A stretch of DNA of 64,000 nucleotides from Diplonema papillatum (taxonomy: Eukaryota; Euglenozoa; Diplonemea; Diplonemida; Diplonemidae): positions 124,001-188,000 of the forward strand of contig JAPJBO010000189.1 in the NCBI GenBank assembly GCA_030068145.1, in the 5' to 3' direction. Made by a program: the position numbers and the translations under genes. Positions 9,399 through 19,800 of this stretch are shown in pieces; position 1 is the stretch's first letter, and each line of letters begins with the position of its first letter. A model generated the notes under the pieces. It made no database searches. It was not told the origin of the DNA and was given only the letters and a program-made list of their open reading frames with translations.

Positions 9399-10622
9399 AT
9401 GGCTTGGGCCGGGGAGACCATACGGCACGAGGACTTTGACTGGGATAATGCAAGGTGCGTCGGTCTCGGCGCGATGGCCAAGGTGTACGTGGTGCAGTAC
9501 AAGGACGGCAACACGTACGCGGTGAAGGTCGCCAGCAAGTCGGCGCTGATCCACGGCAGCAAGGCGGAGGCCGCGATGCGGGAGAAGACGGCCCTGCAGC
9601 TCCTGTGCACGACGCCGACCGTCGGGAAGCTCTTCGGCACCTTCCAAACGGACGAGGACCTGTTTTTTGTCCTCGAATTCTTCCCCCGGGGAAACCTCGA
9701 AATGCTCTGCCTGAAGGGCCCGGTGGCGAAGTCGATTCTGCCGCACATTCTGGCGGAGGTGGTGAAGGGGGTGCAGGCCGTGCACCAGAAAGGATGGGTC
9801 CACCGCGACGTCAAACCGGAGAACATCTGCTTCCGGGAAGACGGCAGCGTTGGCCTCATCGACTTCGACACTGCCATCGAGTGCTCAGATCCACCCGTCA
9901 GCCACAAGGGAACCCAGTCCATCAAAGAGCTCAGCCCCGAGGATAGAAACCGGCGGTACACCGTGTCCGAGGTGCAGCGCATCCGCAGGAAGACGCAGCA
10001 GTTCGTCGGGACGTCGCAGTTCATCTCTCCGGAGATGCTCGACAGCTGCACGTGGAGCTACGCGAGCGACTTGTGGGCCGTCGGCTGCGTGGCGTACCAG
10101 ATGGGCACCGGCAGGCCCGCCTTCTGGGCGAAGTCGCAGTTCGACGTGTTCAAACGGGTCGTGAAAGCTTCGTACGACGAAGCCTACATCCCGTACGCTG
10201 CCCTGAAGGACTTCTGCCAGCGGGTGCTGGTAGTCGATCCGACCCAGAGGCTGGGCACGGCGTTTCCGCCGTCGAGCGCGGAGTACCTTTCGGACCTGAA
10301 GCGGCACCCTCTGTTCGAAGGCGTCGACTGGGACAACCCGGACTTCCCGCTCATCCTCGCGGCCGCCCCCTGCGAAGACGCCGAGTACGTCCGCAAGATG
10401 GCGAACAGCACCGAAGACCAGCCCTTCGACGACTGGGTCGACAGCAAGTACACCGCCGTGTCGCAGCAGCTGCCGATCCCGTTCATCAGGCCGCCGCCGT
10501 GCGACGAAGCCGCCGACGACGACGCGGCGCCCGTGTCCCCCGCATCCGACGACAGCGAACCTGCCAACGTCGTCGACGATACGAAAGGAGGCGAGGAATA
10601 CGCTCCGTTCCATTTTCCATAG
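9399..10622 (+). CDS. PDK1-like AGC-type serine/threonine protein kinase (DFD variant)
   Basis: Intronless gene of 407 residues. The start at 9399 (CTCACCATGG) has a good context; an upstream in-frame ATG at 9363 adds 12 residues. Kinase landmarks are the Gly loop GLGAMAKV (22-29), Lys43 in AVKVA, Glu62, catalytic HRDVKPEN (from 135), DFD instead of DFG (155-157), activation loop FVGTSQFISPEM with phosphorylatable Thr195, and DLWAVGCVAYQM. The FVGT-x-Q-(F/Y)-(I/V)-SPE signature and overall order point to the PDK1 family, which phosphorylates other AGC kinases. The activation segment between DFD and FVGT is longer than in typical PDK1. No PH domain follows; the C-terminal tail (about 350-407) is acidic and Ser/Pro-rich. 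Asp in the Mg-binding motif is kept, so activity is plausible but not assured. Confidence 0.9.
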   Translation: MAWAGETIRHEDFDWDNARCVGLGAMAKVYVVQYKDGNTYAVKVASKSALIHGSKAEAAMREKTALQLLCTTPTVGKLFGTFQTDEDLFFVLEFFPRGNLEMLCLKGPVAKSILPHILAEVVKGVQAVHQKGWVHRDVKPENICFREDGSVGLIDFDTAIECSDPPVSHKGTQSIKELSPEDRNRRYTVSEVQRIRRKTQQFVGTSQFISPEMLDSCTWSYASDLWAVGCVAYQMGTGRPAFWAKSQFDVFKRVVKASYDEAYIPYAALKDFCQRVLVVDPTQRLGTAFPPSSAEYLSDLKRHPLFEGVDWDNPDFPLILAAAPCEDAEYVRKMANSTEDQPFDDWVDSKYTAVSQQLPIPFIRPPPCDEAADDDAAPVSPASDDSEPANVVDDTKGGEEYAPFHFP

Positions 10623-10944
10623 GAGAATGCACAGGCGGATCCTCCGAAGACACCGACAGACAACGCATGCAGGTACCCGTAGCAGGCCGATTTTGGATAA
10701 AGCTCTCTCGGGATGATGGTGGTATAATCAAGGAGGGCGAGAATGGGCTGTGGTCGCAAGAGAAGTAACGACGACGGGCCGCGTTGGGTTCTTAAAGCTG
10801 CCCTTATAGTTCGTTACCAACACGAGGCACTCCCGGGTGTCAGAGGGGGGGCGAAGGCATGTAGAAGGTGTGCCTAGGCCCCTGCAGCGGGGCCCGCGTA
10901 GTGTGACGAAAGTTTGGTTCGACGTTTTCCTACAGTTGTCAGAG

Positions 10945-11025
10945 TTTCGGATCTACTGGAACAACAGGGGACACTGTCTACTGTTTTCTATTGGAACAAC
11001 AGGGGACACTTTCTACTATTTCCCT
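10945..11025. repeat. Tandem duplication, about 35 bp x2
   Basis: TGGAACAACAGGGGACACT followed by (G/T)TCTACT occurs twice in a row downstream of the kinase gene. Confidence 0.85.
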
Positions 11026-11049
11026 CAAGATCCATTTCCCAGCCGTCTC

Positions 11050-11160
11050 GCGCCGTCGAGTGCGGACTGCTCCGGAACCTAAACGAGCGGCACCCTTTCA
11101 TCCCGTACGCCGCCCTGAGAGACTTCTGCAAAAGGGGTTCAGGTCCTCGACCCAACTCAG
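11050..11160 (+). pseudogene. Two fused fragments of the upstream kinase gene
   Basis: 11054-11098 matches the kinase codons for SSAEYLSDLKRHPLF (10271-10315). It is directly followed by 11098-11160 matching codons for IPYAALKDFCQRV..DPTQ (10186-10255). In the parent gene these pieces lie in the opposite order, so the join is what a partial tandem duplication would leave. Base changes and a lost frame show it is dead. Confidence 0.75.
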
Positions 11161-11365
11161 ACCGCACCACCTCTGTTTTAGCTTCCACACAGGAGATGCC
11201 GGAAGGCCTCCTTTAATACGCGAAGACCGAGTTTTGCACGCTCTCGAAGGCAGACAGCTACAGACAGCATGCAAGGACTTATAGTAGGCGTGCCTGGTGA
11301 GCCTTCGGGCGTTCTGCATCGAAGATCCAAGAGCAATTTTATATTTACGTTGTTGAAACGAGCCT

Positions 11366-11415
11366 CGTACGACGATGCGTTTCATTCCGTACGCGGTCCT
11401 GCAAGATTTCTGCGG
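11366..11415 (+). pseudogene. Third short fragment of the kinase gene
   Basis: About 50 bp matching the kinase codons for ASYDEAYIPYAALKDFC (10166-10216), with several substitutions. With the fragments at 11050-11160 it shows repeated local duplication of the same C-lobe segment. Confidence 0.65.
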
Positions 11416-12300
11416 CTAACACTGCATTGGTGACACAAAAGAAGGAAAGGCGGGGGGGTTGAAAAACACACGATGGAGTCCAGCCTCGGAAGTTGGAGTG
11501 AAAGCGAGGTGTGTCCCACCCAAAAACAAAACATGTGTACATGTGCCCGAAAAGCGGGTGCACCCGCCTTTATTATACCCCCAGCTTACACCGTGTTTGC
11601 AAAAAGAAGCAGCATCCACTCTCCGCACACGATTCTCTTACCGCGCCTCTAGCTCTTGGATTCCGGATTGACATTCCTGGAAAGCTGCACTTTCTTCGTG
11701 CAGTAGGGGGTCTTGTGGATATGCACGAAAACCACAGGGGAGATCTCATTATCTTGCATCGGTCCATGGTAACCACAAGAGGTCTTCTTGGCTAAAAGCC
11801 TCGACGCGTGCGCGCAGTTGGTTGATGAGCCCAGTGCTCACGACAAGGCCTCTTTCATGACTAGCTCCAAGCGGTATTTAACTCCGCAGCCCTGGTCACC
11901 TGAACAGTGTCGGTCATACAATACCAAGACGAAAGGCCGTCAACTACTACGTACCGAATAAGGGAAGTCGGCAAACTGATCCGTAACTTCGGTAAAAGGA
12001 TGGGCTCTGAGGACACATGCGGGATTGTCAGTGCGGGTTTAGGTCTGGGCTCAGATTGAAGGTGCTGTGAGTGGCGCTCTCGGGTCCTGATTTCTTCCAG
12101 GCCTTCTTGCATGTTGTGCCCGCAATGAAGTGTGTCGGCTTGGAGCTGTTACGGGGGACGTCTGCCGCCGACAAAGGTTTTTTTGCCTTTCACTCTGAAA
12201 GTGCCGCGTATCACACAGCCGCCGAGCAACACGAAACCACCCAGAAGAAAAGCCAGGCACCGGGATCTTCCTGACGAGCACGCAACCCAGTGAACTTAAT

Positions 12301-12545
12301 CAAGAGTCGAAGATTAGCGTCGAAACTTCCTGGCTTTTCACGCCGCCGTAGCAGAACGACCACACCCTACCCAATCCCAAACACCCCCTAAACGCGTTAG
12401 GGGACTTCCCAAGGTTTCACAACGGAACGACACATCACCCGAAACGAGCGGCACCCTCTCACTTTTCTCAACCCCCTCCATACCCAAGCCTCTACGGTCA
12501 ACCGGAGACTATAGAATACCGACCTTCTAATCCACAAATAACGCT
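12301..12545 (+). repeat. Dispersed repeat family C, copy 2
   Basis: Nearly identical to 7518-7745 across about 225 bp and shares with 39526-39667 the extra left flank CAAGAGTCG(A/G)AGATTAGCG. Non-coding. Confidence 0.85.
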
Positions 12546-13248
12546 TGAAAGGACTCGCCGACACTCCCTGCTCGCGCATCTACCCAACCTTTTGCAACGC
12601 TTTGCGAATAAAAGACCATCCACTTGTCGAAAGTCACATGGCACCTCGAGCATTTCACTAATTTAAGTCAGCACTCGATAACCCAGTGCGTCGTGCTAGG
12701 CGAAAACGCCGTTCCTGACGAACATCGGCAGCAAAACCAAAGACACCAGCCACATTTGACAAAGTCCCGGTTAAACCAGCTGTTTTTCGGTACCGGACAA
12801 AATAGCAGCAGATCTGGCGAGCTTGGCACCACTGAACGCGCAGTTTCCAGGGGGCATTGCGCAATTGTCAATAGAATACCGTCTCGCAGAGCTGTGTGCT
12901 TCACTTAGACTGCTCACTGGTTTCAACGAATCCATGAAAGAAAATGAGCGACAAGTGGTGACGGGGAAAATAAAATAAGAAAATAACCGCAACAACAAGT
13001 CCGCCGTTCCGATTTTGTTTCGCGTTTTCTCGGCTAGGCCGTCATTTGACCCACCTGAGAGCGGCCATCTGGTCAACATACGTAAACGAGTTGGCTTCTG
13101 ACGTGTGTAAGGTACCGGGAAAAGAAGGGCCACTTGCAAGCTTCAGTGCTCCCGCTAACGAAAAAGTGCGAGGAATTCCTCAAAAAAAAAGAGGCTGAAA
13201 AAAAGAGGGTGAGGAATTCCTCACCTTTTTCCCGTTGATACCGTTCGC

Positions 13249-13305
13249 CGGGGGGGCCGGAGCCCCCCCGGACGCCGCCCGCAACGGCGAGCAGCAAGAG
13301 GCTCA
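13249..13305 (+). pseudogene. Hairpin plus shard of PH-gene exon 1
   Basis: A GC hairpin (CCGGGGGGGCC ... GCCCCCCCGG, about 13249-13272) is followed by 28 bp identical to exon 1 of the downstream gene (CGCCGCCCGCAACGGCGAGC..., compare 13669-13697). This is a local partial exon duplication about 390 bp upstream of its source. Confidence 0.75.
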
Positions 13306-13500
13306 TAGTGCACTCTTTGCAACGATGCGAAAAACACAACCCAGCCCGTACTTGACAGTACTCGTCACACGTGTGACAAGTACGTGACATGCTCCTGAAA
13401 GTTGCCAGCAGCCAGTCAATCACAGTCTATCAGCAGATTACTATGAATTCGGTACACACAGGGCCCCTCTCTAACAGAGAGCAAAGGGGGGGGAGCAAGC

Positions 13501-13840
13501 ATGTTCCTGAAGATCGTAGGCAGCCCAGAGGTTGTGGCCGGCATACAGACGGACACTTCGAATGGCGTGTTCCTGCAGGTCGACCCCGGCGGCCCGCCGA
13601 ACCTGGACCGCCTGCGCTCGGTCCTCTCGCTGCCGCTGGGCACGGACATGGCGCAGTACGCGGTGCACGCCGCCCGCAACGGCGAGCAGCAAGAGCGGCT
13701 TGACACCGCGAGCCCCGTCCCGGGCGACCTCAAGGAGCTGTGGATCGCGGTCCTGCCTAGCGCGCAGCAGCGCGAAGAAGTGGCGAGCCCCATCACTTCC
13801 TCAACGTATCCCTCCTCTGTTGCGAGCCCGGTTGTTCCAG
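13501..13840 (+). CDS. PH gene exon 1
   Basis: Starts at ATG 13501 after a G-rich leader and ends CCAG|GTATGC, leaving one base (phase 1). Encodes 113 residues, including DPGGPPNLDRLRSVLSLPLG and a Ser/Thr/Pro tail. The ORF continues to 13938 only by reading into the intron. Confidence 0.7.
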
Positions 13841-16800
13841 GTATGCGCAGCACACCGAATTGTAGAAACTGCAAGGTTGCACCTTTCTTGACGTTGGCTA
13901 TTTGTTTACCCATCTCCGATCAGGAAAATGGCACGTAGCACCTTAAGGGGCGCTAAGATGGTGGTATATACGGTGGTATGTAGATACCACATACTGCGTA
14001 GGTGTGTATACTAGCTACCGATAGACCCTCAGGATGACCTCGAGGTCCTCGTGACGAGCTCGGGATGCAACCCTCAGCTCCCACGAGGTGTGGTATCTAC
14101 CGCCATACAACCACGTAGTACCACCACGTAGTACCACCACGTAGTACCACCACGTAGTACCACCACGTAGTACCACCACGTAGCACCACAGGCACTAGTA
14201 CAGTTCGTGGGGGCAACCGATCAACCGACACGCACAAACAAAACGAAGCGCCTGCCTACTTAGAACTGACGATCTTGCGCCCTGTCCTTCAATGTTTTGC
14301 AGGGTAAAACATCCCAGTTGAAGTTCTGCAGAGACCACCGGAATAGCACACAAACGAGGGGTACCTGGTATGATACCCGGGCATCTATGAAAAACATCCC
14401 TCGAAGGAATGTACTTGGTGTCAGTCACAAACAGTCCCGGACATGGCTATCCAGTCCACTCAAATCCCGGAATCTCAAGCGAACTCCAAAATGATGTAGC
14501 CAGCGAGTGGCGGCGGTCAATCACACAAATTCCAACCTGAAAAAATGAAAACACGGGTTAAAATCTTACTGCTAAATCCAAGTGAGAAACCGATAGTCAA
14601 AACTAAGTGCCCGACTCTTTCACCACGGAAAGGCCATCAACCCACCCCCATTCGCAGAAGCCCCCGTGGTGAAGTACGCGGCCGAAGGTGGCGGGTGGCT
14701 GCCGGTGAGGAAGCGGGTGGGCGCCGGGGCACCGTCGTACCACATCGCGGTCACCGCGCCCGACTACGGAGGGGGAGCGACGCACTCTTTGTGCGGGAAG
14801 TGCATACGGAACGTGCTCAGCCAAGTGGAAAGCGAGGTGGTGTGGGCGGACGTGGGCCCGCATCCCGCGCCTGTGGAGCCGAACAACGCGTTCATGGAGG
14901 CCGGCGTCGACGGCAAGCTGTCTTTCAAGCGCAACGAGAACGGCGAGTGGAAAGTCAAGCGGCTGCACGCGAAGTGGGAAAAGCGTCTGTTCCGCGCAAA
15001 CGCGCGGGGCCTGCACTACTACAACCCGTCGGCTTTCGTCGGGGTCGAGACGAAGATGAAGCCGAAGAACTCGAAGCTGTTCACGGCGAAGACGGTGCTG
15101 ATCCAAGACCCGTCCCCCGCTGAGTTCGGCGCGCTGAAGAACCTGCCCCCCGCAGACGCTGCGAAGCACTACTTCGGGTTGCTGTTCAAGGACCCGGAAG
15201 AAGCGTTGCTGATCCGAGTGATCGACCCCAGAGAGAAGGACAAGTGGACCGCCTTCCTGTCGTCAGCGCTCAAACACTTGACCCTCGATGAAGCGTGGGC
15301 GGCAGCTTCGCATCCAGTCGAGAACAAGGTATTGTATTGCTCTCGGTTTCGTACGCTCGTGCACTGGGCTTCCGGGAGCATCATGTACTTGTCGAGGCAT
15401 GCTGTTCGGTCTGAGCGAAGCCAGGAACGTCATGTTCTTATCGTGTAACCCATTCACTGACGACACCTTGTTTGTTCCAGGCCTCGCTATCAGTCAGCAG
15501 ACCTTCATGTTCTTTATCGTGTGACCCATTTACTGATACACGCTGTTAGGCCTGATGACCGATAGCGAGGCCTGAAACACCATGTTATTATCGTGTGGTT
15601 CATTTACTGAATACACGCTGTTAGGCCTGATGACCGATAGCAAGGCCTGGAACACCATGTTCTTATCGTGTGGCTCATTTACTGAATACACGCTGTTCGG
15701 TCAGCTGATTGATAGCGAGGTCAGGAAGACCATGTTCTGATCGTGTGACCCATTTACTGGATGCGCGGTATTAGGTCCGACCCATTTACTAGAGGAACGC
15801 TGTTCGGTCTACCGACTGATGGTGGTGTCAGGCTCGTCTACCGAAGGCGTCGCCTGCCTGGTGGCAGCGTCGCATCCTGAGGCAAACCCCCCGTACAGCT
15901 TGCGTCGTCGAATGTTCTCGTTAGCATTGCGAAGCTCAAACAGATCGAACGAGAAGCCTTGGAGGCTGCGGAGGCTGACAAGCGTGAGGTGGACATCCTT
16001 GAACGCAAGGCTGCATCCGCCAAAGCGGTATGTCTTCACTGGCCACCGACACGGAACCCGTACCGCGGGGGAAACCTTTTGTTTGATATACAGAGTGACC
16101 AAACGAAAGCATCAGGCGCGGCGCACCTTGGGGCTTGGCGCTTGCGCTGAACACAAGCTCGTCGAGACAGTGAGCCACAGGGATTGTAGCGCTGTGCTGC
16201 CTCCGACACAAACTTTGCAAGCTGTGGTTGACCGCCGCGTTCCTGGACCCGGAGCGGCCTTCTTCCTTTTTCACGAAAGCTGGTTCACCTTTCGTGGGAG
16301 AAATTGGCCTCAGAATTCACATGAGGCAATGCTCCCAAAATCCAAACCTGAAACGGTACCATACCCAGTTTCACTGGAGTGCCCGTTCCCGGCGAGCTAC
16401 GAGGGAACGAACCTGTAAGAGTGCCAACGCTACTCTTTCTATAACGTACATATAAAAGGTGTTACGGGATAAGCCGGCAGCCGCTGCTTAACGGATATCA
16501 CCAGCCCTGCCACCTCGACTTCATCCTCATCCATGTCAGGATCGCCCCCCGAGCGACTGCTTCGGCAGGACAGCCGGCGCGAAAGCGCAATAAACGAAGA
16601 ATGGAGCTGGATATCACCAGCCTATTATCACCGTCCTCGTCCGCTTTGAGATCGTCCTCGGACGACGTATTCAAATAACCCTAGCCTAGGACAAATGCAA
16701 GCTTACCCCTGTGGTACCTGCATTTCAAGTTCACACTGCTTAACGGTGTGTGCATGCTAATCCATGTGGTTCATGTACTTAAAAGAACTCAATGCTTAAC

Positions 16801-19800
16801 GGCGAGGGGGACCTACCCCTGGGGCCAGTTGGACTGGCGATGAGGAGCATGGGGGAGTGTGGACACGTATGGGGACCCGGGCCCCTGTCTCGCACGCTGA
16901 GGAATGGTGCAACATATGACCCGTTAGCCTCGGCACCTTCGACGAGGGGACATGCAGTTAGGGCGGACTTGAGGGCGAAGACGTGGTCCCGACTGGTGGC
17001 GAGGCGGCCGGGATTTGAGGGCATACAGAGAGCCGACCTGGAGCGGACGAACACCTTCTGGAGGATGCGTGAATGTCCCGCGCACACCGCGAGGCTTATA
17101 CGTGTAGCGTTGGCGGGGGGGGTGAACACGGCTGAGTACACGTCGCGGATGAGGCAGGCCGGAGCTGAGCTGCAGGCGCCCAGCTGCAAGCACTGTGGAA
17201 GCGGCGACACCGAGGACGAGAAACACGTATTCTGGGACTGCGGAGCGTACTCGCACATACGGCGACGAGAGGCACATGCCGAGCTGATGGCAGCCAACCG
17301 GGCCGACTGGCCCAGATGCACGCTGGAACACGGAGTGGTAGTACCCGAGAATGCCCAATTCTCGAGGCGGCTCCAGGAGATGTTGGCTGAAATCCTTGCG
17401 GAACGGGCTGGGCTCGAAGCACGTGGCTGGGTGGCCAGGAACCCCACGACCCCCTGGTCGAGAGCGAATGCGATGCCTGCCGAGAAATTTGACCACCCCT
17501 TCGCGCGGATTGCCCCGGCATGGACGTGGGAGCGGAACAAGACCTGGGGACTACCGACGTTTTATGCGTTGGTAGCGTGGCTGTCGGACATGCAATGGAC
17601 CGAGAACGGGCAGGCGTCAATGCTGGAGCTTGCGATCGACTTTGAACTCTTCTCGGGCCTCAGCATGCCGCTGCACGGGAATGCGCCGAAGGGGGTGAGA
17701 GAACGGGGAAACGTCCTGCGCTGCATGATGAGCGCGTTGGACAAGCTGGCGGCACAGCAAGGGCTGGGAAGCTGCATGAGAGGAGAGAGGGTGTGCCCGA
17801 CGACGTCGCTGTCGTTCATGGGCATCACGGGGATATCGGGTATACGGCCCAGGCCACGCTTTCGCGAGGCACACACGGGGACGATACTTGAGGAACAAGT
17901 GAAAGGAAGCGATGTAGGGACGCAGTGCCCGACGTACCCTGACTGGACGATCGGGAGAGCGGCGAGGTGGGCCCTGCCTGCCCCACCACAACTGCACCCA
18001 GACCCCGTGCATATGCCGGGTGTCGGTATAGAGAAGGCACTCGTCACGTGCGCGACCCATCACAAAGGGAAGTGTGAGGCGTGCAGAGCACTCGTCCGAA
18101 GGGACGTTCCCACGGTAGAGATGTGCTGCCGGCACCATCACCACGCGAACGATGGGCAGCCGATCGCGGTGTGCACAGAGCACAGCACGTCGAAGTGCGG
18201 CGAGTGCAAGACGGCGGCGGCGTGTTGCCGCAGCGGGCATCATGCCTGCCGCACGCATGGCAGAGGAACCTGCCAAGAGTGCAAAAGGCTCCCTACGCTG
18301 ACGCAGAGGCGACCGGCGGCATGTTGCAGCCGCGGCCACCACCAGTCCAACAAGCCGAACGTCCAGTCAACCCCCGGACGCAACAAGAAGAAGAGGCCCT
18401 CCTCACCCACCCAGGTGGGTGTACAGCGGGAGACGCCATTAGGAAAGCGAGCGGCGCGAGCGCCGCTCGCGGCAACGAAAAAGGAGACGGCGGCAACCGG
18501 ACGGGCGACCAAGAGGCCGCCACCAACGCCAGGAACCAGCGAACGACCAGCGCTGAAGAAGAGGGTGCTTGGCACCCCGAAGGAAGGCCCGATCGCCGGC
18601 CGCAAGCGGAAGAAGACGAAGGCGACCACCCCCGACTCAGGGGTGCATCGAAGGAAGAAGAAGGTTCCGAGGGCAAGCAGCTCTCAGAAACGACCGGGGA
18701 CCACGGGCACGCCAATGCCCTCGAAAGTGAAAAACGGGCACACGTGCCCGCCCTCGTACTCGCCGACTCAGTCTCTGGAATCGCAAGAAAGCCAAACCCC
18801 GCTAGCTCCACAAATGCTCGACCTTGACGACGCAATGGCAGGTGACGACGTCATCCGATAACCTGACTTTCAAGGCAGTGCATGTTAATCCATGTGGTTC
18901 ATGTACTTAAAAGAACTCAATGCTTAACGGCTTATCACGTGGGCGGCCCTGAGATTACCCCCTCAGGTGACACCACTTTATCTTTAGCCATACTTCAACT
19001 TCCTTTCGATGTAAAGAGCGCGTGGTGATTGCGCTGGGCATGTTTTGTGTGTGTGTTGTGTTCTTCAACAACCGCGGGTTTGTGGAAGGATGGTCAGGAA
19101 ACGGTCGCGGAGCAAAACCAATAGGCCACGATCATTTCGCTGCCTTCTATCTGTAGAATAACACGAAAAGCCTCCAGGCAAACACCCGTTTTGACATTTC
19201 TTCTGTTGCGATGGACGAGGAAGTGCCTGTTTAGCATGATGTGATTGCCACAGGATCGGTGGAATGAAAGTGAGAAATTGGAGACTGCCCTGTATATTAG
19301 ACACACGGTTATTCGAACTGTACTATCTTCCTGTTGCGTTCGCGGGAGTCACTTGCATGCAAAGAGTACCACACTATACCGATCACCTACTCTCCGATAG
19401 TCAAATCCTCTCTTCTAACACACATCAGTGTTCTGTTGCGCGGGATCAATAGGGACTGCCGGGGTCGTACGCACTCCGATGTCGAAGGTGAAATTCCTAT
19501 ACCGCAAGAAAGACACCATCCATCCTCACAGACCCGTTCTGACGTTGTGCTTGGTTTGGTTGGTGTTCTTTTGAAAACACCGAAAAACTCTAAAACTGGA
19601 CAGGAAGCCGAGCACCTGTTGCGGGCCGTCGACAAGGCCGAAGGCGAAGTCGCGAAGAAAATGAGCCGCATCCGCGATTTGAAGAAGACGCTGTTGGCAG
19701 AAGAGAAGGAGGAAACGGTATGCCGCGGCTGTCACATTTATGCGAACTTCACCTAAAAGGTAAAAGGGAGCTAGAACTGAAGCAGCCAGAACCAGAGAGC

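Noticed and set aside
9359-10759. Several long ORFs antisense to or out of frame with the kinase gene
   Set aside because: Shadow frames caused by high GC in the real CDS.
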